Numbered from the stretch's first letter, positions 7,234 through 15,977 are shown. The stretch is DNA of 34,199 nt from Rhodobacteraceae bacterium UBA1943 (GCA_002336845.1 DDEX01000024.1:1-34199), one strand, 5' to 3'. Made by a program: numbers and translations. Notes: a model not told the origin generated them from the letters alone.

Positions 7234-8256
7234 CTAGCCGCGCATCATCGCCAGGCGAATCAAGGCCCGTTCCATCACCGCCATCAGGGGTGCCCTTGTG
7301 GAGGACCGCAGCGTCAGATCGGTATCAACCAAAAGCGCAATCGCCCTTTCCAGAGCTCGTACTCCCCAGGCCTGTGCCTGCCGCCCCATCGCATCCTTCT
7401 GGCGAAAGTTCACGCGGGCCTTCTGAATGCCCGACATTGCCCCCGCCGGGTCGCTGGCGGCCGCATGAAGCACCCGGAAATGGCGCAGCGCCATGATGCA
7501 GAGCGTAACGGGCAGGGTGCCCTGACCCTCCAAGCGCCGCAACAGCGGGCCGATCACGCCCGCCCGCCCTTCGGCCACTGCGCTGATCAGGTCATCCACC
7601 TCGGCCTCGATGGTGGCGGGGGCCATCGCCCCCACTTCGGCGGCGGTCAGCGCGGTCTCATCGCTCCATTTGTAAAGCGCGATCTTGTCCAACGTCTGGC
7701 GGAAATCGCCGGGGTCAAGACTGCGGGCCAGCGTGGTCAGGTCGGCCATGGCTGCCGGTTCGATCCGGGTCAGCCCCGATTTCTTCAGGGCATCCTCGAT
7801 TTCCTCGCGCCCCGGGGGCTCGTCGTAAAGCCTGATGCTGACGGCGTGGGGATGCTTGTCGAACAGCGTTTTCAGCGTTGATTTGGCAGTCAGGGATCCG
7901 GCGGTGACCACAATTGCGGCATCGCCCGTGCGCCAGTCTTTCAACGCAGCACCGATCGTTTCGGCCAGGCTGTCGGTCGCATCCTCGACAAAGGCGACGC
8001 GCTGTCCGGGGAAAAACCCGATCTCCCGTGTGGCATCGGCCAAAAGCGAGGCATCCTTGCGCAGATCGGCCGCAGAGATGCGCGACAGCCGCATCTCGCC
8101 TTCACCGTTGGGGCCGATCAGCGCGGCAATCGCCTCTTGCCGTTTCAGGGCCACGCGCATGGCATCGGCACCAAAAATCAGCAGACCGGCCTTGGCGGGA
8201 TCGGGTCGCGCACAATAGCGCGCGGCCTCGGCACCCTTCAGGATCATTTCATCCAT
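7234..8256 (-). CDS. holA: DNA polymerase III subunit delta
   Basis: Delta subunit of the clamp-loader complex, 340 residues, a usual length. It opens the sliding clamp during loading. Recognisable blocks are LLIFGADAMRVALKRQEAI (25-43), the strand with DDFRQ-like DPGDFRQTLDKIALYK (about 186-201), the region with ATIEAEVDDLISAVAEGRAG (about 219-238) and the C-terminal helical oligomerisation domain (LRRLEGQGTLPVTLCIMALRHFRVLHAA). ATG 8256 lies 13 bases inside the end of lptE, so translation is probably coupled. The order leuS-lptE-holA is common in alphaproteobacteria. As in the family, delta lacks a functional P-loop. Confidence 0.92.
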   Translation of the reverse strand: MDEMILKGAEAARYCARPDPAKAGLLIFGADAMRVALKRQEAIAALIGPNGEGEMRLSRISAADLRKDASLLADATREIGFFPGQRVAFVEDATDSLAETIGAALKDWRTGDAAIVVTAGSLTAKSTLKTLFDKHPHAVSIRLYDEPPGREEIEDALKKSGLTRIEPAAMADLTTLARSLDPGDFRQTLDKIALYKWSDETALTAAEVGAMAPATIEAEVDDLISAVAEGRAGVIGPLLRRLEGQGTLPVTLCIMALRHFRVLHAAASDPAGAMSGIQKARVNFRQKDAMGRQAQAWGVRALERAIALLVDTDLTLRSSTRAPLMAVMERALIRLAMMRG

Positions 8257-8747
8257 GCCCCGGCGGTGGCCAGCATGCGCTGCACGATCTCATCGGCCAG
8301 GATGATCATCAGTCGTCGCCGTGCGTCTTCCTCGGCGGCGACCCCGGCCACGGTTGAACCCGTCGCCGACCACGAGGTGAAATTCTCCACCCGACCTCCG
8401 GTAACGCGCTGCGCACTGGCATGGTCGGTCAGCGTCCAGTCGATGCTGCCGGTCAGGTTGTAACGCGTGATGGTATTGTCGGGCGTATAACCCACACCGA
8501 TCGGTTCGATTCTGATGGAATAGGCCAGATCATAGCGCGCATCGCGCGGGCGGCTGAGGCGTTGTTCGATCCGATCCACGAAATCGAAGGCATCCTTGTC
8601 AGTCGGATCGTTGACCCGCACCTTGCCGCGCAGGCCTTCGGCCACACCGCCCGGTCCATAGGCCGGCTTGAAGCCGCAGGCGGCCAGCGCCAGCGGCATG
8701 AGGATCAGGCTGCGGCGGTCAAGCCCTTTGGGTCTATGCGACGACAT
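8244..8747 (-). CDS. lptE: LPS-assembly lipoprotein LptE
   Basis: Outer-membrane lipoprotein that plugs LptD and delivers lipopolysaccharide to the cell surface, 167 residues. The N-terminus has a positive region (SSHRPKGLDRRS), a hydrophobic stretch (LILMPLALAAC) and a lipobox with C24, followed by GFKPAYGPGG, the typical start of mature alphaproteobacterial LptE. The middle (FVDRIEQRL, YDLAYSIRIEPIGVGYT, ITRYNLTGSIDWTL) and end (AEEDARRRLMIILADEIVQRML) match the alternating strand and helix plan of the family. ATG 8747 overlaps the leuS stop by 14 bases, and the 3' end overlaps holA. LptD is not in this window. Confidence 0.9.
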   Translation of the reverse strand: MSSHRPKGLDRRSLILMPLALAACGFKPAYGPGGVAEGLRGKVRVNDPTDKDAFDFVDRIEQRLSRPRDARYDLAYSIRIEPIGVGYTPDNTITRYNLTGSIDWTLTDHASAQRVTGGRVENFTSWSATGSTVAGVAAEEDARRRLMIILADEIVQRMLATAGAWMK

Positions 8748-11364
8748 TGATGATACGGCCCGGCACGACGATGATCTTCTTAACCGGCTGCCCGGCAAGG
8801 AACTTGATCACATCCTCATCCGCCAGCGCGATCTTTTCAACCTCTGCTGCGGGCATATCCTTGGGCACGCGGATTTCGGCCCGCCGCTTGCCGTTGATCT
8901 GGATCGGCAGGGTCACGCTGTCATCGACCAACATTGCCGGGTCGGCCTTGGGCCAAGGGGCGGTGGCGCAAAGTCCTGCGCCGCCCTGATAGGACCAGAT
9001 CGATTCGGCGATATGCGGCGTCATTGGTGACATCAGCTTGGCCAGCGTGCGGATGGCTTCCTTCATGGCGGGCGTCGAGGCATTGGCGCGCGCCAGCGTG
9101 TTGGTAAAGCCGTAAAGCGCCGCGATGGCCTTGTTGAAGGCAAAGCCCTCGATGCTGCGGGTCACCTCGTCAATCGCCTTGTGGCTGGCGCGCACAAGGG
9201 CGTCATCACCTTCGCCCTTGTGATCGGCAGGCATTTCGCCGATGCGGGAACACAGGCCCCAGACCCGCGAAAGGTGTTTATAGGTGGCTTCGGCGCCGGC
9301 GGCGGTCCATTCCACGTCGCGCTCGGGCGGGCTGTCGGACATCACGAACCAGCGGGCGGTGTCGGCGCCGAACTGGGCGATGATGTTCATCGGATCGACG
9401 ACGTTCTTCTTCGACTTAGACATCTTGGCCGAAGGGATAACCTCGACCAGCAGCCCCTCATCCGCCAAAGCGCGAATCCAAGCATCGACATCATCAACCA
9501 AGTCCAGCGGTGGTTCCACATTGCCCAGAACCACGACTCGGCGGTCGGCGATGGTAAAGACCGTCACATCCTCGGGCAGGTGATAGACCGGGCGCCCCCG
9601 GTCATCGGTGGTCTTGTAAATCTCATGCGTCACCATGCCTTGGGTGAACAGGGCATTGAACGGCTCGGTCGCGCGTTTGGGCAGGTGGCCGGTGGCGTGC
9701 ATCGCGCGGGCGAAGAACCGGCTATAGAGCAGATGCAGAATCGCATGTTCGATGCCGCCGATATACTGATCGACGTTCATCCAGTAATCGACCTCGGCCG
9801 CATCGGTCGGCACCTTGGCGCGCGGCGCGGTGAAGCGGGCGTAATACCAGGACGAATCGACGAAAGTGTCCATCGTATCCGTCTCGCGCTTTGCCGCCGC
9901 GCCGCATTTGGGGCAGGGCACATCGCGCCAGGTCGGGTGACGGTCCAGCGGGTTGCCGGGTTTGTCGAAGGTCACGTCATAGGGCAACTCGACCGGCAGG
10001 TTTTCCTTCTTCTCGGGCACCACGCCGCAGGTCGCGCAATGCACCACCGGAATCGGGCAGCCCCAATAGCGTTGGCGGCTCACGCCCCAGTCGCGCAGGC
10101 GGAATTTGGTGACACCCTTGCCGTAGCCATTGCTCTCGGCATGAGCGATGGCTGCGGCAATGGCCTCCTCGCCCGTCTGGGTTTCATCCCCCGCAAAGCC
10201 ACGGACAAAGCGGACCTTTTCCGACTTCATCGGCACAAAGGCCTCGGTCAGCGCGGCATCCTCGGCGCCTTCGGCCACGAACACCGCCTTGATCGGCAAC
10301 CCGTATTTGGTGGCAAAGTCGAAATCGCGCTGGTCATGCGCCGGGCAGCCGAAAATCGCGCCGGTGCCGTAATCCATCAGGATGAAATTGGCGATCCAGA
10401 CCGGCAGCTCCCAATCGGGGTTCAGCGGATGCTTCACGCGGATGCCGGTATCAAGGCCGATCTTTTCCGCCGTCTCCAGCGCCTCGGCCGTGGTGCCGCC
10501 AATCCGGCATTTGGCAAGAAAATCCGCCACAGCGGGGTCAGATTCCAGCGCCTTGGCCAAGGGGTGATCGGGTGAGATCGCGGCGAATGAGGCACCCATC
10601 AGCGTATCGGGGCGGGTCGTGTAAACCTCAATCTTCTCAAAACCTTCCGGCGCACCGACCGTCTCAAACGCAAATTGCAGGCCGCGCGATTTGCCAATCC
10701 AGTTGGCCTGCATCAGCCGCACCTTCTCGGGCCAATCTTTCAGCCCGTCCAGGGCGTTCAGCAAATCCTCGGAATAATCCGAAATCTTGAAGAACCACTG
10801 GGTCAGCTCGCGCCGCTCCACCGCAGCACCCGAGCGCCAGCCCTTGCCGTCGATCACCTGCTCATTCGCCAGCACGGTCATGTCAACCGGATCCCAGTTC
10901 ACCACCGCCGCCTTGCGATAGACCAGCCCCTTTTCCATCATGTCGAGGAACATCGCCTGCTGTTGCCCGTAATACTCCGGGTCACAGGTTGCCAGTTCGC
11001 GGCTCCAGTCGATGCTCAACCCCAGGGGCTTCATCTGCCCGCGCATGTCGGCGATGTTGCCATAGGTCCAGTCTTTCGGGTGGCCGCCCCGCTCCATCGC
11101 GGCATTTTCGGCGGGCATCCCGAAGGCGTCCCAGCCCATCGGGTGCAGCACGCTGAAACCCTGCGCCAGCTTGGTCCGCGCCACCACGTCGCCCATGGTG
11201 TAATTGCGCACATGGCCCATGTGGATGCGCCCCGAGGGATAGGGGAACATCTCCAGCACATAGTATTTGGGCTTGGCCGGATCATGCCGCGCGGTAAAGG
11301 CCCCGGCTTCATCCCATGCGCTTTGCCATTTCGGTTCGATACTTGCGGGGTCATAACGCGACAT
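8734..11364 (-). CDS. leuS: Leucyl-tRNA synthetase
   Basis: Cytoplasmic class I aminoacyl-tRNA synthetase charging tRNA-Leu, 876 residues. I chose ATG 11364 (MSRYDPASIEPKW), the usual LeuS N-terminus, over a longer frame whose extra residues look non-coding. Motifs: HIGH-type HMGH at 48-51 in PYPSGRIHMGHVRNY; KMSKS at 647-651; CP1 editing domain about 225-420 with TTRPDTLMGA (249-258) and the GCPAHDQRDFDFA loop (339-351) holding the editing aspartate; zinc-binding pairs C443/C446 and C484/C487; and the C-terminal anticodon-binding domain ending VVPGRIINVVA. All catalytic and editing residues I can check are present. It heads the leuS-lptE-holA run. Confidence 0.97.
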   Translation of the reverse strand: MSRYDPASIEPKWQSAWDEAGAFTARHDPAKPKYYVLEMFPYPSGRIHMGHVRNYTMGDVVARTKLAQGFSVLHPMGWDAFGMPAENAAMERGGHPKDWTYGNIADMRGQMKPLGLSIDWSRELATCDPEYYGQQQAMFLDMMEKGLVYRKAAVVNWDPVDMTVLANEQVIDGKGWRSGAAVERRELTQWFFKISDYSEDLLNALDGLKDWPEKVRLMQANWIGKSRGLQFAFETVGAPEGFEKIEVYTTRPDTLMGASFAAISPDHPLAKALESDPAVADFLAKCRIGGTTAEALETAEKIGLDTGIRVKHPLNPDWELPVWIANFILMDYGTGAIFGCPAHDQRDFDFATKYGLPIKAVFVAEGAEDAALTEAFVPMKSEKVRFVRGFAGDETQTGEEAIAAAIAHAESNGYGKGVTKFRLRDWGVSRQRYWGCPIPVVHCATCGVVPEKKENLPVELPYDVTFDKPGNPLDRHPTWRDVPCPKCGAAAKRETDTMDTFVDSSWYYARFTAPRAKVPTDAAEVDYWMNVDQYIGGIEHAILHLLYSRFFARAMHATGHLPKRATEPFNALFTQGMVTHEIYKTTDDRGRPVYHLPEDVTVFTIADRRVVVLGNVEPPLDLVDDVDAWIRALADEGLLVEVIPSAKMSKSKKNVVDPMNIIAQFGADTARWFVMSDSPPERDVEWTAAGAEATYKHLSRVWGLCSRIGEMPADHKGEGDDALVRASHKAIDEVTRSIEGFAFNKAIAALYGFTNTLARANASTPAMKEAIRTLAKLMSPMTPHIAESIWSYQGGAGLCATAPWPKADPAMLVDDSVTLPIQINGKRRAEIRVPKDMPAAEVEKIALADEDVIKFLAGQPVKKIIVVPGRIINVVA

Positions 11365-11465
11365 GGCGGCCTCATTCCTGGATCGCCCGTGGCATACACC
11401 GCCCCGGCCCCCAAGGTCCAGAGCGGCCCGCCCCGCTTTCATCCTGGCATCAATATCCCGCAGGT

Positions 11466-11483
11466 CCGGGGGCTGGCCCCCGG
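11466..11483. terminator. Compact GC hairpin after the DUF3576 gene
   Basis: Eight-base perfect arms CCGGGGGC and GCCCCCGG enclose a two-base gap, 12 bases past the DUF3576 stop on the minus strand. There is no T-run after it on either strand, so it may be a transcript-end stabiliser or pause site rather than a true intrinsic terminator. Confidence 0.35.
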
Positions 11484-11494
11484 CTTTCGCCAGA

Positions 11495-11989
11495 TCAGAG
11501 CTTGCCGTCCTGCACGCGCAGTTGGCGGGCGCGGGTCAGAATCGCATCCTCGACCGCGCGAACGGTCTCTGGCGCCACGGCGCCACCGCCTTTGGTCTGC
11601 ATCGCAATGTGCAGGCTGCGGGCGTCAAGCGCGGGGTCCTGAACATAGATCGTCGCCCGATAGGCGCGGCCACCGCCGGGCGGCACGCCGTAGCCCGTGA
11701 CGATAACCCCCGTGAACGGATCAACCGATTCGATGGGCAGGAAGTTCAACACATCCAGCGAGGCGTTCCAGATGTACTTGTTCACCTCGACCGTGGTGTT
11801 CGGGTTCGCCCCGCCGCCCAGCAGGCTGCGCAACGACGATCCACCAAGGCCCGTGCCTTCCATTTCGCGGTCTTCGCGCGTTTTGGCGGCCTTGTCGCCG
11901 AACCAGCCCTTGCTGCCGCCCGAACAGGCCGCGAGTGCCAGGATCAAAGCGCAACTGGTAATCCCGCGCGTGAAGCGTCCGATAGACAT
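11495..11989 (-). CDS. DUF3576-family lipoprotein
   Basis: Predicted lipoprotein of 164 residues. The signal (MSIGRFTRGITSCALILALAAC) ends in a lipobox with C22. The mature part contains the stretch typical of DUF3576 proteins: NTTVEVNKYIWNASLDVLNF, LPIESVDPFTGVIVTGYG and the YRATIYVQDPALDARSLHIA block. The function of the family is unknown. It is found widely in alphaproteobacteria next to leuS, as here (130 bases upstream of leuS, same strand), which suggests an envelope role linked to the lptE group. The start ATG 11989 has a GCAGG-like signal upstream. The gene is divergent from the porin gene. Confidence 0.88.
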   Translation of the reverse strand: MSIGRFTRGITSCALILALAACSGGSKGWFGDKAAKTREDREMEGTGLGGSSLRSLLGGGANPNTTVEVNKYIWNASLDVLNFLPIESVDPFTGVIVTGYGVPPGGGRAYRATIYVQDPALDARSLHIAMQTKGGGAVAPETVRAVEDAILTRARQLRVQDGKL

Positions 11990-12192
11990 GAAAGCCTGCC
12001 CCTATCCGGTTTTCCTGCTCTGTAACTGACCCACCGGGATGCGACAAGGTTTTTCCCTTGCTGGCGGGGGCCACAACACCGGGCCGCCGCCGAAGCTACT
12101 GTGGCAAAGCTGCACCATTGGCCCCTATCTTCCCCCGGCGCCTGCCGCTTTCCATTGCAATACGGGGTCGTAAGCCGGAAATAGGGTGCATC

Positions 12193-12218
12193 CCCAATTC
12201 GGATTCCCCTGAGTTGGG
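12193..12218 (+). promoter_or_regulatory. Stem-loop in the porin leader
   Basis: CCCAATTC (12193-12200) and GAGTTGGG (12211-12218) can pair with one mismatch around a 10-base loop, 28 bases before the porin start codon. The ribosome-binding GAGGGA follows at about 12234. The element could affect porin mRNA stability or translation. I could not place a convincing -35/-10 pair in the 257-base gap between the DUF3576 gene and the porin gene. Confidence 0.35.
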
Positions 12219-12246
12219 CACCTTTGATACAACGAGGGAAAACGAA

Positions 12247-13221
12247 ATGAAAAAGATTCTGCTCGCCTCCACGATGCTGGCCGCCTTCGCGACCGTCGCG
12301 GACGCTGAAACCGGTGTGAAGATCTCGGGCTATGGCCGTTTCGGTCTGCAATACGCTGATATCGGCGGCGACTCGGGCACCTTCATCCACACCCGTCTGC
12401 GCCTGAACATTGACGCCACGACCGAGACCGATGCCGGCGTCACTTTTGGTGGCCGTATCCGCCTTCAGCAGACCTCGGGTCTGAAGGGCCTTGATGGTTA
12501 TGGCTACGTTTATGGTGCAAACGGCACCACCAACGTCAGCGATGCTCTGCTCTATGTCGAGTACGAAGGTCTGCGCGTCGAAGTTGGCAACGTCAATACG
12601 GCGTTCGACTCGGCTGCTCTGATCTATGATTCGGAACTGGGCTTGACCGACTCGTCCTATGGTGACTCGCGTACGAACTTCTTCTCGTTCACCAGTGGCC
12701 ATAACAGCACCGGTTACTCGGGCGTTTACGCGTCGTACAGCATCGACAACTTCTCGGCTCAGTTGTCGTATGTCGATCCCAAGCATTACCTCGGTGGTGC
12801 TGGTGCGCCTGGCGTCGGTGCTGAAACCTCGCTGGCTCTGTCCTACTCGATGGATCAGTTCACCGTGTCGGCCGCTGGGGTCTGGAATGGTGCAGGTCAG
12901 GACGGCAACGACGCGTTCTTCGTCGGCGGCGCTTATAATCTGAGCGACGTGGCAACCGTTGGCTTGAACTACATCGACGAAGGTGAAGACGGCGGTGGTA
13001 CTTCGCTGGGCAAAACCATCGTTCTGTATGGCAACTACAAGATGGACGCCATCACTCTGAAGGCATATATCGCCCACAACGACTATGCTGGCAACACCGA
13101 CGACACCGCCTATGGTATCGGTGCCGACTATGACCTCGGCGGCGCCAAGCTGACCGGCGGCATTCAGCGTGGTTACAGCGACGACACCGTTGCTGACGTT
13201 GGTGTGCGCTTCAACTTCTGA
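12247..13221 (+). CDS. Outer-membrane general porin (Rhodobacter type)
   Basis: Beta-barrel porin of 324 residues. The start is ATG 12247 after GAGGGA; longer in-frame extension upstream is leader sequence. The signal peptide is MKKILLASTMLAAFATVADA, with cleavage before ETGVKISGYGRFGLQY, the usual first barrel strand. The mature part is full of alternating amphipathic strands (LLYVEYEGLRVEVGN, GVYASYSIDNFSAQLSYV, TSLALSYSMDQFTVSAAG, TIVLYGNYKMDAITLKAYIA) and ends VGVRFNF with the terminal phenylalanine needed for barrel assembly. It should allow passive diffusion of small solutes. Compared with neighbours, codon use is rich in GGT, GCT and TCG, which suggests high expression. It ends in a strong terminator at 13245. 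Confidence 0.93.
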   Translation: MKKILLASTMLAAFATVADAETGVKISGYGRFGLQYADIGGDSGTFIHTRLRLNIDATTETDAGVTFGGRIRLQQTSGLKGLDGYGYVYGANGTTNVSDALLYVEYEGLRVEVGNVNTAFDSAALIYDSELGLTDSSYGDSRTNFFSFTSGHNSTGYSGVYASYSIDNFSAQLSYVDPKHYLGGAGAPGVGAETSLALSYSMDQFTVSAAGVWNGAGQDGNDAFFVGGAYNLSDVATVGLNYIDEGEDGGGTSLGKTIVLYGNYKMDAITLKAYIAHNDYAGNTDDTAYGIGADYDLGGAKLTGGIQRGYSDDTVADVGVRFNF

Positions 13222-13244
13222 TCCCTCCCGGATCAAGGTTAAGG

Positions 13245-13275
13245 AAGAGCGGGCTTCGGCCCGCTCTTTTCTTTT
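13245..13275 (+). terminator. Rho-independent terminator of the porin gene
   Basis: Ten-base perfect arms AAGAGCGGGC (13245-13254) and GCCCGCTCTT (13259-13268) close a TTCG tetraloop and are followed by TTCTTTT. It lies 24 bases after the porin stop and 40 bases before the YggS-type gene, so the two genes are probably separate transcription units. Confidence 0.92.
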
Positions 13276-13314
13276 GGCGCAGGCTATGGCCATCTGCCGG
13301 CCAAGAGGTGCCCC

Positions 13315-13968
13315 ATGTCTTATGTCGAAATCACCACGCGAATCCGCGAAACCTGCCAGCGTCTGGGGCGGGCGACCGACTCGGTGCACCTGATCGCGGT
13401 ATCAAAAGTGCAGCCGCAGGACAGGGTTCACGCCGTTCTGGCCGCCGGGCATCGTCTGTTCGGCGAGAATTATGTGCAAGAGGCGCAGGCCAAATGGCCC
13501 GCTTTCCGTGCCGAATTCGGGCCAGTATCCGTGCATATGATCGGCCCCTTGCAAACCAACAAGGCCAAGGCTGCGGTAGAGCTGTTTGACGCCATTCACA
13601 CCGTTGACCGCCCGTCGCTGGCAGAAAAGCTGGCGCGGCTGGCGCAGGATCGCGGGCAATCACCCGCCTGCTTCATTCAGGTCAACACCGGAGAGGAACC
13701 GCAAAAGGCCGGTATCCTGCCTGTCGGGGTCGATGATTTCATCGCCGCCACCCGCGCGCTGGATCTGCCTTTGCAGGGCCTGATGTGCATCCCGCCCGAA
13801 GGCGAAGACCCCGCCCCCCATTTCGCGATGCTGGCCGGGATGGCCGCCCGCAACGGTCTGACCGGCCTTTCCATGGGTATGAGCAGCGATTTTGAAACCG
13901 CCATCGCCCATGGTGCCACGCATATCCGTGTTGGCAGTGCGATTTTCGGGGCCAGAACCTACGGCTAG
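13315..13968 (+). CDS. YggS-family pyridoxal-phosphate homeostasis protein
   Basis: PLP-binding single-domain alanine-racemase-fold protein of the YggS/PLPBP family, 217 residues, which buffers and delivers pyridoxal 5'-phosphate. Conserved blocks: LIAVSK with the Schiff-base lysine K31, FGENYVQEAQAK (49-60), HMIGPLQTNK (74-83), FIQVNTGEEPQKAG (120-133), GLMCIPP (155-161), LSMGMSSDFETAIAHGATHIRVGSAIFG (about 185-212). All residues expected to contact PLP are there. ATG 13315 follows a terminator and a short gap with GAGG about 8 bases before. It stands alone, convergent with ribA. Confidence 0.94.
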   Translation: MSYVEITTRIRETCQRLGRATDSVHLIAVSKVQPQDRVHAVLAAGHRLFGENYVQEAQAKWPAFRAEFGPVSVHMIGPLQTNKAKAAVELFDAIHTVDRPSLAEKLARLAQDRGQSPACFIQVNTGEEPQKAGILPVGVDDFIAATRALDLPLQGLMCIPPEGEDPAPHFAMLAGMAARNGLTGLSMGMSSDFETAIAHGATHIRVGSAIFGARTYG

Positions 13969-13994
13969 ACGATCAGCCGCGCCCCCGGCACCGC

Positions 13995-14023
13995 CGCTGA
14001 CCAGCGTTAGCCAGTGATCAGCG
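13995..14023. terminator. Hairpin between convergent yggS-type gene and ribA
   Basis: CGCTGACCA (13995-14003) and TGATCAGCG (14015-14023) pair with one mismatch around 11 bases. It fills most of the 70-base gap between two convergent genes and could end transcription from either side, though no T-run follows. Confidence 0.3.
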
Positions 14024-14038
14024 CCAGATCGCAGGGCG

Positions 14039-15124
14039 TCACAGCAGATGCCCCGATTTTGCCGCCTTGGTCGCAAGATAGGCGGCGTTCTGCGGGTTCT
14101 TTCCCACTTTCAACGCCACCCTTTCAGCCACCCTGATGCCGCAGCTTTCCATCATCGCCATCTTGCGCGGGTTGTTGGTCAGCAGCCGCACCGCGCCAAA
14201 ACCCATGCCGCGCAAGATCTCGGCACCAATACGGAAATCGCGCTCGTCATCCTCGAACCCCAGGCGATGGTTGGCCTCGACCGTATCAAACCCTTGATCT
14301 TGCAAGGAATAGGCGCGCATCTTGTTGGCCAGCCCTATCCCACGCCCTTCCTGGTTCAGATACAGCAGCACGCCTGCGCCTTCGGCACCCATCTGCGCCA
14401 AAGCGGCGTGCAACTGCGGGCCGCAGTCGCATTTCAGGCTACCAAGAACGTCGCCGGTGAAGCAGGCCGAATGCAGCCGCGCCAGCACGGGCCGGTCGCG
14501 GTCGGGCCGCCCGATCTCGATGGCATAGTGCTCGGCACTGCCATCGTCGGGGCGAAAGATGTGCACGCGACCCGCCTGACTTGCGATCATCGGCAGGCGG
14601 GCGGACACCACCTCTTCCAGCGGCGCAAGGCGGAACAGGTCGGTGCAATCGGTCAGCGCCAGAAAGGTCAGGCCCTGCGATGCGGCAAGGGCCATGCCGT
14701 CGGGCACCTCGACCAGCACCGCCGCAGGCAACAGTTGCGCCGATTTTGCCAGTTGAACCGCCGCCCGGTGCAATGCGGCGCTACCACCGCGCAGGGCCGC
14801 GAACGGCCCTTTCAGCGGCATCCGCAGGTCATCCGCCGGGTCGGCCACCGCGTTCAGCCAGTCCAGCCCAGCCCCCTGCGGCACGATCAGCCGCGCCAGA
14901 TCGCCGTCATAGGCGGGCGCTTTAAGCGTCTCGGCCCGCCAGCCGGTCAGCGCCAGTTCCACCTGCCCCAGCGCCCGCAATGCGGCCAGACGCCCGGTTC
15001 CCAGCGTTTCCACCGCCGCTGCCAGCATGGTTCGCCCCTCACCCGCCAGCACAATGGGCAGGCCAAGGCGCAGGTCGCCCCTTGCGCGGCCAAGTCGTTC
15101 GGTCTGGGTCAGGGCAAGTGTCAT
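14039..15124 (-). CDS. ribA: GTP cyclohydrolase II with N-terminal extension
   Basis: Catalyses the first step of riboflavin synthesis, GTP to a diaminopyrimidine plus formate. 361 residues; ATG 15124 has CAGGAG 7 bases upstream. The catalytic GTP cyclohydrolase II domain occupies about 180-361: zinc ligands C221, C232 and C234 (HSACFTGD, LKCDC), the catalytic region LNQEGRGIGLANKMRAY (256-272), and LLTNNPRKM (314-322). The first about 170 residues are not the plain E. coli RibA (about 196 residues in total); they look like a degenerate version of an N-terminal domain seen in alphaproteobacterial RibA/RibBA proteins, without obvious DHBP-synthase active-site motifs. The promoter region is shared with the divergent response-regulator gene. 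I saw no FMN riboswitch upstream. Confidence 0.92.
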   Translation of the reverse strand: MTLALTQTERLGRARGDLRLGLPIVLAGEGRTMLAAAVETLGTGRLAALRALGQVELALTGWRAETLKAPAYDGDLARLIVPQGAGLDWLNAVADPADDLRMPLKGPFAALRGGSAALHRAAVQLAKSAQLLPAAVLVEVPDGMALAASQGLTFLALTDCTDLFRLAPLEEVVSARLPMIASQAGRVHIFRPDDGSAEHYAIEIGRPDRDRPVLARLHSACFTGDVLGSLKCDCGPQLHAALAQMGAEGAGVLLYLNQEGRGIGLANKMRAYSLQDQGFDTVEANHRLGFEDDERDFRIGAEILRGMGFGAVRLLTNNPRKMAMMESCGIRVAERVALKVGKNPQNAAYLATKAAKSGHLL

Positions 15125-15290
15125 CACGGATCTCCTGCCCCTACATAGGCGGGCTGGCCGGAAATTGAAACATTCCCCCGCCAGCCGACACGACCGCGTG
15201 AGAGTGTTGTAGCATATCTTGCCGGAACCACCGGTTGGGATCAGATCGCACACAAGGCGGCGTGACCGCCCGTGAGGAAGGGGGCCGATC

Positions 15291-15977
15291 ATGGCAACAC
15301 TGCGGAAAATCCTGCTGGTCGATGATGACGACGATCTGCGCGAGGCGCTGTCCGAACAGCTTGTAATGACCGAAGATTTCGACGTGTTCGAGGCCCGCAC
15401 CGGCGCCGAGGGCATGGAAAAGACCAAGGCGGGCCTTTACGATCTGGTGATCCTGGATGTCGGCCTGCCCGATACCGACGGGCGCGAGCTGTGCCGCCGG
15501 ATGCGCAAGGCTGGCGTGAAATGCCCGATCCTGATGCTGACCGGCCATGACACCGACGCCGACGCCATTCTGGGTCTGGACAGCGGCGCCAACGATTATG
15601 TGACCAAGCCCTTCAAGTTTCCGGTTCTGTTGGCGCGTATCCGTGCGCAACTGCGTCAGCATGAACAGTCGGAAGATGCGGTGTTCCAGCTTGGACCCTA
15701 TACCTTCAAACCGGCGCAGAAAATGCTGATCGGGGCCAAGGACAAAAAGGTGCGGCTGACCGAAAAGGAAACCAATATCCTGAAGTTCCTGTATCGCGCA
15801 CAAGCGGGCGTCGTGGCGCGCGATGTGTTGCTGCATGAGGTTTGGGGGTATAACGCGGGGGTCACCACCCACACGCTGGAAACCCATATCTATCGCCTGC
15901 GGCAAAAGATCGAATCCGATCCGTCGAATGCGCGTCTGCTGGTCACCGAAAACGGTGGCTACAAGTTGGTGGCGTGA
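15291..15977 (+). CDS. OmpR-family response regulator (CenR-like, orphan)
   Basis: Two-domain transcriptional regulator of 228 residues. The receiver domain (about 5-120) has the acidic patch D11-D15, phospho-acceptor D56 (VILDVGLPD), T84 and K106 (VTKPFK). The winged-helix DNA-binding domain (about 132-228) has LTEKETNILKFLYRA, VVARDVLLHEVWGYN and ETHIYRLRQKIE, ending ENGGYKLVA. The sequence resembles the essential envelope regulator CenR of alphaproteobacteria as I recall it, but I cannot confirm this without an alignment. No histidine kinase is adjacent. The ATG follows GGAAGGGGG. It is divergent from ribA, with an imperfect hairpin (about 15150-15185) in between. Confidence 0.9.
   Translation: MATLRKILLVDDDDDLREALSEQLVMTEDFDVFEARTGAEGMEKTKAGLYDLVILDVGLPDTDGRELCRRMRKAGVKCPILMLTGHDTDADAILGLDSGANDYVTKPFKFPVLLARIRAQLRQHEQSEDAVFQLGPYTFKPAQKMLIGAKDKKVRLTEKETNILKFLYRAQAGVVARDVLLHEVWGYNAGVTTHTLETHIYRLRQKIESDPSNARLLVTENGGYKLVA

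Noticed and set aside
9181..10575. Plus-strand open frame of 464 codons inside leuS
   Set aside because: Antisense to conserved LeuS catalytic and editing domains; histidine- and arginine-rich shadow.
11944..13389. Long minus-strand open frame (481 codons) opposite the porin gene
   Set aside because: It is the antisense of a well-supported porin with signal peptide and terminal phenylalanine; the composition (runs of V, R, I) is typical of a shadow frame.
15125..15290. Possible FMN riboswitch before ribA
   Set aside because: The gap holds only an imperfect hairpin (around 15150-15185); the conserved multi-helix FMN aptamer core is not visible.
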